Origin: Acidimicrobiales bacterium
GTDB taxonomy: Bacteria; Actinomycetota; Acidimicrobiia; Acidimicrobiales; Palsa-688
Length of the DNA: 5,532 bases
Reading direction: 5' to 3'
NCBI GenBank assembly: GCA_030039575.1
Contig: JASHVH010000111.1
Coordinates: forward strand, 1-5,532
In this document: piece by piece, positions 1-5,518 of the stretch
Layout of the letters: every line of letters begins with the position of its first letter
Position numbering within the stretch: position 1 is the stretch's first letter
Notes under the pieces: generated by a model
What the model was told of the DNA's origin: nothing
The model's input: only the letters and a program-made list of their open reading frames with translations
Databases searched by the model: none
Program-made: the position numbers and the translations under genes

Positions 1-93
1 ACGCGCCTGGTTCTTTTCAGCCAGCCGCCGCCCGCGCAGCTAGAGCCGTTCAACGACATTCTGGTCGGGGCGGGGACCGCTGACCCCGAGTAG
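1..93 (+). CDS. 3' end of an unidentified gene (partial)
   Basis: The first frame is open from base 1 to a TAG at 91-93 and encodes 30 residues, TRLVLFSQPPPAQ followed by a short acidic tail ending GTADPE. About five in six of its codons end in G or C, as in the certain genes downstream, while the other two forward frames hit stops at 41 and 79. That supports a real carboxy terminus whose start lies outside the window. The residues are too few and too uncharacteristic to name a family. The proline-rich stretch and hydrophilic end suggest a disordered tail, but no function can be assigned. A chance open stretch is possible. Confidence 0.5.
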   Translation, partial: TRLVLFSQPPPAQLEPFNDILVGAGTADPE

Positions 94-105
94 CCATCGG
101 CCGGG

Positions 106-152
106 CCGCGCGGTGACCGTTCAGAGCGCGGGGCCTCGGCGGTTCCGCGCGG
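106..152 (+). terminator. Possible GC-rich hairpin after the first gene
   Basis: Thirteen bases after the TAG stop, an imperfect inverted repeat pairs CCGCGCGGTGACCG (106-119) with CGGTTCCGCGCGG (140-152), leaving a 20-base loop. There is no following T-run, so it is not a classical intrinsic terminator. U-tract-free hairpins have been proposed as terminators in high-GC actinobacteria. Because CCGCGCGG is itself a palindrome and the region is very GC-rich, part of the match may be chance. Confidence 0.3.
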
Positions 153-311
153 AGATCCCGTACGGGCAAACTGCCTGATTTACGCGACAGGCTCGACGGG
201 CCCGCCGGGTGCCGGCTTCAATAGGCTCGGCTGGATGTTGCAGAGAGGTTCGGCGTGATGGGGCCGTGGCCGGCCGACACGCCCCCTGGCTTCTCGCCCG
301 CTGGTTCCACT

Positions 312-319
312 AAAGGAGG
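312..319 (+). promoter_or_regulatory. Strong Shine-Dalgarno that decides the tnaA start
   Basis: AAAGGAGG is a near-perfect complement of the 16S rRNA 3' end. Its last G lies six bases before CTG at 326, the usual spacing. The next candidate starts are ATC at 335 and 338 (15 and 18 bases away) and GTG at 362 (42 bases away, too far for this site to act on). It therefore marks CTG 326 as the likely initiation codon of tnaA. Confidence 0.75.
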
Positions 320-325
320 AGAGCG

Positions 326-1705
326 CTGAGGACGATCATCGAGCCGTTCCGCATCCACGCGGTGGAGCCGCTTCACTTGGCGACGCCCGACCACTGGCGC
401 CATTGCATCGCCGAGGCGGGTTACAACCTTTTTGCCCTTCGCGCGGACGATGTACTGATCGACCTCCTGACCGACTCGGGGACAGGGGCGATGAGCAGGG
501 ACCAGTGGGCGGCTGTGCAGCACGGCGACGAATCGTACGCCGGGTCGCCTTCGTGGTACACGTTCCTGGACGCGGTCACAGACCTGTTCCCGTTCCGCCA
601 CGTCATTCCCACTCACCAGGGCCGGGCGGCCGAGAAGATCCTCTTCAGTGTGGTCGGCGGCCCCGGCAAGGTGGTCCCGAACAACACTCACTTCGACACC
701 ACCCGCGCCAACGTGGAGTTCACGGGGGCCGAGGCCGTTGACGTCCCGATCGCCGAGGGCCGTGACCCGGGCAATCGGCACCCTTTCAAAGGCAACCTCG
801 ACATAGCCGCCCTCGAAGGGCTCGTAAGCCGCGTTGGCGCCCGCAATGTCCCGCTGGTGATGGTCACGATCACCAACAATTCCGGGGGCGGACAGCCGGT
901 CAGCCTGGAGAACCTCCGCCAGGTAAGAAGGGTTTGCGACCGTTTTGGCCTTCCCCTCTTTCTTGACGCGTGTCGGTTTGCGGAGAACGCCTGGTTCATC
1001 CGGGAGCGCGAGCCAGGACAGTCCCAGCGTGAGGTGGCCGACATCGTCCGCGAGGTGGCCTCGCTGGCCGACGGGATGACCATGAGCGCCAAGAAGGACC
1101 CCTTGGCAAACATCGGTGGTTGGCTGGCCTGCAACGACGACGCCCTGGCCGAGGCGTGCCGGAGCATGCTTATCCTGACCGAGGGTTTCCCAACGTACGG
1201 GGGGCTCGCCGGACGCGACCTCGAGGCAATCGCACAGGGCTTGCGGGAATCCGTTTCCCACGATTACCTGCGCTACCGCATCCGCTCGACGGCTTACCTT
1301 GGTGAAGCGCTGGAGCGCCTCGGCATCCCCGTAGTCGTGCCCATCGGAGGGCACGCGGTGTACGTCGACGCCGGCGCCCTGTTGCCTCACATCCCGCCGC
1401 TCGACTACCCGGGCCAGTCGCTGGCCATCGCGCTGTACGAGGCAGGTGGGGTCCGGAGCTGCGAGATCGGCTCGGTCATGTTCGGCCGCCGGCAGGACGG
1501 TACAGAGCAACCAGCCGCCATGGAGCTGGTGCGCCTGGCCATCCCCCGGCGCACGTATACCCAGAGCCACATCGACTACGTCATCGAGGTATGCGGGAGT
1601 GTGGCCGCAGATGCCGCCAAGCTGCGGGGCTTGAAAATGGTCTTCGAGCCGTTACAGTTGCGGCATTTCACCGCCCGCTTCGAACCCCGTACGACGGTCT
1701 CTTGA
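326..1705 (+). CDS. tnaA: Tryptophanase (L-tryptophan indole-lyase), PLP-dependent
   Basis: Cytosolic PLP enzyme of the beta-eliminating lyase family, cleaving L-tryptophan to indole, pyruvate and ammonia; 459 residues from CTG 326, the usual family size. Conserved landmarks in that numbering are EPFRI near residue 6, LLTDSGT (47-53), Glu69/Tyr71, IPTHQGR (94-100), Asp214 and Arg217 in DACRFAEN, and SAKKD with Lys257 as the predicted Schiff-base lysine. These numbers coincide with those I recall for Citrobacter freundii tyrosine phenol-lyase, which supports the start. The three positions separating the sister enzymes are tryptophanase-like: Asp124 (Thr in phenol-lyase), Ile381 (Arg) and His447 (Phe). 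The first conventional start, GTG 362, would remove the conserved EPFRI segment and has no suitably spaced ribosome site. The upstream frame closes at TAA 311-313. No transporter gene (such as tnaB) is adjacent, and no clear terminator separates it from aroC. Identity is very likely; the exact start is less certain. Confidence 0.92.
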   Translation: MRTIIEPFRIHAVEPLHLATPDHWRHCIAEAGYNLFALRADDVLIDLLTDSGTGAMSRDQWAAVQHGDESYAGSPSWYTFLDAVTDLFPFRHVIPTHQGRAAEKILFSVVGGPGKVVPNNTHFDTTRANVEFTGAEAVDVPIAEGRDPGNRHPFKGNLDIAALEGLVSRVGARNVPLVMVTITNNSGGGQPVSLENLRQVRRVCDRFGLPLFLDACRFAENAWFIREREPGQSQREVADIVREVASLADGMTMSAKKDPLANIGGWLACNDDALAEACRSMLILTEGFPTYGGLAGRDLEAIAQGLRESVSHDYLRYRIRSTAYLGEALERLGIPVVVPIGGHAVYVDAGALLPHIPPLDYPGQSLAIALYEAGGVRSCEIGSVMFGRRQDGTEQPAAMELVRLAIPRRTYTQSHIDYVIEVCGSVAADAAKLRGLKMVFEPLQLRHFTARFEPRTTVS

Positions 1706-1707
1706 CC

Positions 1708-1738
1708 GGCTGCGAGCGGGTAACGGGCTGCGAGCGGG
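1708..1738 (+). repeat. Tandem 13-bp direct repeat after tnaA
   Basis: GGCTGCGAGCGGG occurs exactly at 1708-1720 and 1726-1738, an 18-base period, beginning two bases after the tnaA stop codon. The copies are direct, not inverted, so they do not form a hairpin. They could be a paired protein-binding site in the aroC leader or a small duplication. No known operator is recognised. Confidence 0.55.
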
Positions 1739-1834
1739 CCCTGCATTGAGCTGGGCGATGAACTCATAGGCGTCCATAAGCAACTCAGGCGACGGGCAGG
1801 CAGTGACCGCCGAGGGCGGCTCAAACGGGCCCGG

Positions 1835-1840
1835 TACCAT
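1835..1840 (+). promoter_or_regulatory. Possible -10 element for leaderless aroC transcription
   Basis: TACCAT fits the TANNNT -10 pattern common in actinobacteria and ends eight bases before the aroC GTG, so transcription could start on or next to the start codon. The same stretch lacks any Shine-Dalgarno, which fits a leaderless message. No -35 box at the usual spacing is convincing, and a six-base match of this kind is weak by itself. Confidence 0.3.
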
Positions 1841-1848
1841 GGCTTGTC

Positions 1849-3006
1849 GTGCTTCGCTTCTTGACCGCCGGCGAGTCTCACGGCAAAGGCCTTGTAGTCA
1901 TCGTTGAGGGCCTGCCTGCCGGCCTCGCCGTCAACGCTGACTACATCTCAGAAGAGCTGGCCCGCCGGCGGCTCGGTTTCGGCCGTGGCCCCCGGATGAG
2001 GTTCGAAGCCGACGAACTCACCCTGTTGGGCGGCATCAGGCATGGCCGGACGCTCGGCTCCCCGGTAGCGGTCGAGATCGGCAATTCGGAGTGGCCCAAG
2101 TGGGTCGAGGAGATGTCTCCCGAACCCGGTCAGACGACCAAGCCGCTAACCCAGCCCCGGCCCGGGCACGCCGACCTGGCCGGCATGCAAAAGTACGCCC
2201 TTCCCGAAGCCCGCGACGTGCTGGAGCGGGCCAGCGCCCGGGAAACGGCGGCCCGGGTAGCCGGCGGTTCGCTGTGCAAGCTGTTGCTCCGCGACCTGGG
2301 CATAGAGATCGTGAGCCACGTGGTGCAAATGGGGCCGGTAGTGGCCAAAGGCGGGCGCCGGCCGGGCCCGGGCGACCTCGAGGCGGTAGACCTTTCCCCG
2401 GTACGGTGCTTCGACCCCGAGGCGGAGGCGGAGATGGTCGAGGCGGTCAAAGCGGCGGCCAAAGAGGGCGATTCGCTTGGAGGAGCGGCCGAGGTGATCG
2501 CTTATGGGGTACCCGTTGGCCTCGGTAGCCACGTCCACTGGGACCGGAAGATCGACGGCCTCCTGGCCCAGGCCATGATGAGCATCCACGCGGTGAAGGC
2601 GGTCGAGATCGGGGAGGGGATCGAGATCGCCGGGCTGCGGGGCTCGGTGGCCCACGACCCGATCGGGTGGGACCCCGAGCACCAGGCTTACCGGCGGGAG
2701 TCAAACCACGCCGGCGGGGTCGAAGGGGGGATCACCAACGGCGAACCGGTCGTGGCCCGTTGCTACATGAAGCCGTTGTCGACGCTCAACCGGCCCGTGC
2801 TGAAGACGGTCGACGTCGTGACCAAGGAAGAAACGGTTTCGTTCAAGGAGCGCACCGACCACACGGCGGTGCCGGCGATGGGGGTAGTGGCCGAGACCAT
2901 GATGGCCTGGGTGTTGGCCGCTGAGGCGCTGCGCAAGTTCGGCGGCGATTCGATGGTCGAGGTGTCGCGCAACCGGGACGCGTACCTGGCCAACCTGCAG
3001 ACTTGA
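1849..3006 (+). CDS. aroC: Chorismate synthase
   Basis: Catalyses the last shikimate-pathway step, 5-enolpyruvylshikimate-3-phosphate to chorismate plus phosphate, using reduced FMN; cytosolic, tetrameric in the family. The 385-residue protein opens with MLRFLTAGESHG, the first family signature with His11, and has RPGHAD with His107, the second conserved histidine. LERASARET (125-133) is the second signature. Near the C terminus ERTDHTAVPAMG (Arg335 on) corresponds to the third, and FGGDS follows. SIHAVKAVEIG and EGGITNGEP are further family blocks. Length and start match actinobacterial AroC as I recall it. GTG 1849 is chosen because the family begins exactly at MLRF; ATG 1839 is in another frame. 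No Shine-Dalgarno precedes it. The stop overlaps the aroK start, indicating an aroC-aroK-aroB operon with translational coupling. The third signature departs from the common RSD(P/V)C wording. Identity is secure. Confidence 0.97.
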   Translation: MLRFLTAGESHGKGLVVIVEGLPAGLAVNADYISEELARRRLGFGRGPRMRFEADELTLLGGIRHGRTLGSPVAVEIGNSEWPKWVEEMSPEPGQTTKPLTQPRPGHADLAGMQKYALPEARDVLERASARETAARVAGGSLCKLLLRDLGIEIVSHVVQMGPVVAKGGRRPGPGDLEAVDLSPVRCFDPEAEAEMVEAVKAAAKEGDSLGGAAEVIAYGVPVGLGSHVHWDRKIDGLLAQAMMSIHAVKAVEIGEGIEIAGLRGSVAHDPIGWDPEHQAYRRESNHAGGVEGGITNGEPVVARCYMKPLSTLNRPVLKTVDVVTKEETVSFKERTDHTAVPAMGVVAETMMAWVLAAEALRKFGGDSMVEVSRNRDAYLANLQT

Positions 3007-3566
3007 GCTCACCCGGGCCGAAGGCCGAGCGCTACCGCGGCAAGCGGGTGTTGCTGGTGGGCATGATGGGAGCCGGTAAGTCGACGGTGGCCGCCCTGCT
3101 GGCGGCACGGTTGGGTTGGCCGGTCATCGATACGGACACCATCGTCGAGCGCAAGGCCGGCGCCAGTGTGGCCGAGATCTTTGCTCGTGATGGCGAGGAG
3201 GTCTTCCGGGCCGCCGAAGCGGGGGCGATCTTGGACCTCGAGGGGGGCCGGCAACCGCTCGTGGTGAGCGTGGGGGGCGGCGCGGTCGTGAGCAAAGCGA
3301 ACCGAGAGGCGCTACGGGCGGCGGGTACGGTCGTGTGGCTGCGGGCGCGCCCTGCCACCCTGGCGGCCAGGGTCGGGAGTGGGAAGAGCCGTCCGCTCCT
3401 GAGCCGCGGCGGCCTCGAGCCCGAGACGGCGCTGGGCCAACTAGCGGCTGAGCGCGAAGGGTGCTACCGCGACGCGGCCGACCTGGTGGTCGACGTGGAC
3501 GAGGCGTCTGCGGTCGAAGCCGCTGACCTGGTGATGAGCGCCCTGACGAGCGCATTAGCGTTGTGA
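3003..3566 (+). CDS. aroK: Shikimate kinase
   Basis: Phosphorylates shikimate at the 3-hydroxyl with ATP, the fifth step of the pathway; a cytosolic P-loop kinase. From TTG 3003 the protein has 187 residues, slightly above the usual 165-180. Visible motifs are the Walker A loop GMMGAGKST (20-28, Lys26), Asp43/Asp45 in IDTDT for magnesium and shikimate, Arg69 in FRAAE, the shikimate-binding GGG at 91-93, lid arginine Arg130 in RPLL, and Arg151 in the REGCYR segment. TTG 3003 overlaps the aroC stop as TTGA, typical of coupled genes. It adds about 16 residues before the first strand. GTG 3048 (MLLVGMMGAG) is an alternative giving a core that begins right at the first strand. Neither start has a clear Shine-Dalgarno. 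The function is secure; the start is about two-thirds likely at 3003. Confidence 0.95.
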   Translation: MSSPGPKAERYRGKRVLLVGMMGAGKSTVAALLAARLGWPVIDTDTIVERKAGASVAEIFARDGEEVFRAAEAGAILDLEGGRQPLVVSVGGGAVVSKANREALRAAGTVVWLRARPATLAARVGSGKSRPLLSRGGLEPETALGQLAAEREGCYRDAADLVVDVDEASAVEAADLVMSALTSALAL

Positions 3567-4603
3567 GGGCCGTGCGAGAACTGACAGTGAAGCTCGGGGA
3601 ACGGTCGTACCCGGTGCTGGTGGGCCAGGGGGCCAGGCACAACGTGGCCCAGTTGGTGCCGGCCGGGGCAGTAAAGGCCGCCGTCGTCACGCAAGAGGCC
3701 GTAGGCGTCCAGGTTGACACGGGCCTCGAGCAGCGCACGTTTTTCGTCGGCGGGGGCGAAGAGGCCAAGTCGCTGACCACTATCGAGGACCTGTGCCGCG
3801 GTTTTGCCCAGTTCGGCCTCACACGCGCTGACCTGGTCGTGGGCGTGGGCGGGGGAGTGGTCACCGACGTGGCCGGCTTCGCGGCCGCCGTATACCACCG
3901 CGGAGTGGCCGTAGCCCATGTAGCTACGACTTTGCTGGCCCAGGTCGATGCCGCCATCGGGGGGAAGTCGGGTGTCAACCTGCCAGAGGGCAAAAACCTG
4001 GTCGGCGCGTTCTGGCAGCCCGCGGCGGTCATATGCGACACCGAGGTCCTGGCCAGCCTGCCGCCTCGTGAGTACCGCAGCGGACTGGGGGAGATGGCCA
4101 AGTACGCCTTTCTCGGCGCCCCTGACCTGGCCGAACTCGACCTGGACGACGCCGTAGCCCGGTGCGTCGAGTTGAAAGCGAGCCTGGTGGCGGCGGACGA
4201 GCGAGAGACGGCGAACTTGGCCGGCGCCGGTGCGGCCGGAGGCCGGGCTCTGCTCAACTACGGCCATACATTGGCCCACGCCCTCGAAACCGTTGGCCGC
4301 TACGACCTGCGCCATGGAGAGGCCGTGGCTGTGGGCCTGGTCTTTGCCGCCCGGCTGGCGCGTTACCTCGGTCGAGTGGGCGACGATCGCGTGGCCGACC
4401 ACGACAAGGTGGTAGGCGCCTACGACCTGCCTTCACGCCTGCCGGCCGATGTGGATGCGGGGGCATTGGTCGAGGTAATGCGTCGTGACAAGAAGGTGAC
4501 CGGAGGCGGGTTGACGTTCGTCCTCGACGGTCCCGACGGCCTCGAGGTGGTGCGTGGCGTCCCGGCTGACGCGGTGCTGGCCACGCTATCTGTGCTGCAA
4601 TAG
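3563..4603 (+). CDS. aroB: 3-Dehydroquinate synthase
   Basis: Converts 3-deoxy-D-arabino-heptulosonate 7-phosphate to 3-dehydroquinate, the second shikimate-pathway step, using NAD+ and a divalent metal (zinc or cobalt); cytosolic. The 346-residue protein has the NAD-binding block GVGGGVVTDVAGF, the segment TTLLAQVDAAIGGKSG, GKNLVGAFWQP, and predicted metal ligands Glu177 (GLGEMAKY), His235 (NYGHTLAH) and His251 (RHGEA). The 16-residue spacing between the two histidines matches the Aspergillus enzyme as I recall it. The GTG start overlaps the aroK stop as GTGA; GTG 3572 is a less likely alternative. No strong ribosome site is seen, consistent with coupling. Between AADERE and RALLNYGHT lies an Ala/Gly-rich stretch (about residues 216-226) that makes this loop about nine residues longer than in M. 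tuberculosis AroB as I recall it, while the preceding helical region is shorter. The essential-looking arginine before LLNYGH is kept. Function is secure. Confidence 0.96.
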   Translation: MRAVRELTVKLGERSYPVLVGQGARHNVAQLVPAGAVKAAVVTQEAVGVQVDTGLEQRTFFVGGGEEAKSLTTIEDLCRGFAQFGLTRADLVVGVGGGVVTDVAGFAAAVYHRGVAVAHVATTLLAQVDAAIGGKSGVNLPEGKNLVGAFWQPAAVICDTEVLASLPPREYRSGLGEMAKYAFLGAPDLAELDLDDAVARCVELKASLVAADERETANLAGAGAAGGRALLNYGHTLAHALETVGRYDLRHGEAVAVGLVFAARLARYLGRVGDDRVADHDKVVGAYDLPSRLPADVDAGALVEVMRRDKKVTGGGLTFVLDGPDGLEVVRGVPADAVLATLSVLQ

Positions 4604-4610
4604 CGTCAAT

Positions 4611-4628
4611 GCGCGTGATCACGTGCGC
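4611..4628 (+). repeat. Inverted repeat between aroB and pilD
   Basis: GCGCGTGATCACGTGCGC begins seven bases after the aroB stop. As RNA it can fold into a seven-pair stem (two G-U pairs) with an AUCA loop. As DNA it contains the perfect 10-bp palindrome CGTGATCACG (4614-4623). No T-run follows, so it could be a weak terminator of the aro operon or a site for a dimeric regulator. Neither is proven. Confidence 0.45.
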
Positions 4629-4711
4629 TAAGCCGCCGCCCCGGTTGTGCCGATCATTAACGGGTATGGCATGGTGGCGCGCGGCTTGCGACAGCAGTAC
4701 AGGCGGCCTGT

Positions 4712-4719
4712 GAGGGGGG
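4712..4719 (+). promoter_or_regulatory. Ribosome-binding site of pilD
   Basis: GAGGGGGG lies just before GTG 4724, and the run GGGGGTG at 4715-4721 matches six of seven bases of the consensus GGAGGTG. It supports GTG 4724 as the start and independent initiation of pilD, unlike the overlapping aroK and aroB. A promoter could lie in the 120-base gap, but no -35/-10 pair is convincing. Confidence 0.6.
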
Positions 4720-4723
4720 TGCA

Positions 4724-5518
4724 GTGACGGCGGTCCCCGCAGGTGCCGAGGCCGCAGTGATCCTCGGCGTTTTCGGCCTTCTGGTTGGTTCCTTCGCCAA
4801 CGTCGTCATTTACCGCGTGCCGGAGGGCCGGTCGATCGTGAAACCGCCGTCGGGGTGCCCTGTATGTGGTGCACGGGTGCGGGCCGTCGACAACATCCCG
4901 GTGATTTCCTGGCTTTTGTTGGGGGGGCGGTGCCGGGCCTGCAAGGCTCCGATCTCACCCAGGTACCCGATCGTAGAAGCCCTCATGGGGTTGGTTTTCG
5001 CCGCCATCGGCCTGCGGTTCGGCATTTCGTGGACCGGGGTGGCGCAGGCGGTACTGGCTGCCGGTCTCGTGGTGCTGGCCTTCATAGACCTGGACCACAT
5101 GCTCCTCCCTCGCAAAATCGTCTACGTCACCTTGACCTTGGTGGCAGTGGCCCTCGTGGCCGGCGCCGCCAGCGGGAGCCAGTGGCACCGTCTGGGAGTA
5201 GCAGTTATCTGTGGCATAGTCCCGTGGCTGCTTTTCTTTGCCATCAACTTCCTACAGCCCAAGGCACTTGGCTTCGGAGACGTCCGCCTCGCCCTCCTGA
5301 TGGGTTTCGGGCTCGGGTGGCTGGGAGCGGCCTACGCTTTCCTCGGCTTCATCCTGGCCAGCATCCTTGGCGCCGTGGTGGGCTTGGCCATGATCGCCCT
5401 GGGGAAGGCGGGCCGGCGCACCCCGATCCCGTTCGGGACGTTCTTGGCCGCCGGGGCCGTGCTCTCCGCGCTAGCCGGCAGCCCGGTGGTGAACTGGTAC
5501 CTGGCTCAGATCCACTGA
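4724..5518 (+). CDS. pilD: Type IV prepilin peptidase / N-methyltransferase (A24 family)
   Basis: Integral inner-membrane aspartic peptidase that removes the leader of type IV prepilins or pseudopilins; complete family members also N-methylate the new terminus. The 264-residue protein starts with a hydrophobic segment containing GSFANVVIYRVP, followed by the cytosolic domain with CPVC (Cys45, Cys48) and CRAC (Cys70, Cys73), a probable metal site, and NIPVISWLLLGG between. Catalytic aspartates are Asp122 in FIDLDHMLLP and Asp186 in GFGDVRL. About seven or eight membrane segments can be seen, near residues 8-28, 80-98, 102-121, 130-148, 155-175, 188-227 (two) and 236-255. The usual lysine of GxGDxK is arginine, and LLPD is LLPR, both of which I recall from actinobacterial homologues. 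It lies 120 bases after aroB with its own ribosome site. Its pilin substrates are not in view, so pilus, Tad/Flp or competence roles cannot be separated. Confidence 0.93.
   Translation: MTAVPAGAEAAVILGVFGLLVGSFANVVIYRVPEGRSIVKPPSGCPVCGARVRAVDNIPVISWLLLGGRCRACKAPISPRYPIVEALMGLVFAAIGLRFGISWTGVAQAVLAAGLVVLAFIDLDHMLLPRKIVYVTLTLVAVALVAGAASGSQWHRLGVAVICGIVPWLLFFAINFLQPKALGFGDVRLALLMGFGLGWLGAAYAFLGFILASILGAVVGLAMIALGKAGRRTPIPFGTFLAAGAVLSALAGSPVVNWYLAQIH

Noticed and set aside
222..227. TAGGCT as a -10 element for tnaA
   Set aside because: It fits TANNNT, but there is no -35 partner and such six-base matches are frequent. Not reported as a promoter.
218..1570. A 450-codon open frame on the - strand opposite tnaA
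   Set aside because: Its protein shows no recognisable family, while the + strand frame has a complete tryptophanase with all active-site residues. Long antisense frames are expected in GC-rich coding DNA.
1807..1819. Hairpin CCGCC-GAG-GGCGG as a tnaA terminator
   Set aside because: Only five base pairs, no T-run, and about 100 bases after the tnaA stop. Too weak to call in this composition.
1652..1840. A - strand ORF covering most of the tnaA-aroC gap, containing LLMDAYEFIAQLNA
   Set aside because: That short stretch looks protein-like, but the rest is Arg/Ser/Pro-rich and runs into the antisense of tnaA. There is no ribosome site and no family match I recognise.
1839..1920. ATG at 1839 as the aroC start
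   Set aside because: It is in a different frame from chorismate synthase and its reading frame closes after about two dozen codons within aroC.
3124..4257. A 377-codon open frame on the - strand opposite aroK and aroB
   Set aside because: The translation is low-complexity, rich in Pro, Arg and Ser, and lies across two certain + strand genes. It is a composition shadow.
4645..4675. TTGTGC with TATGGC or CATGGT as a pilD promoter
   Set aside because: Spacings of 14 and 19 bases are poor and the boxes match the consensus weakly.
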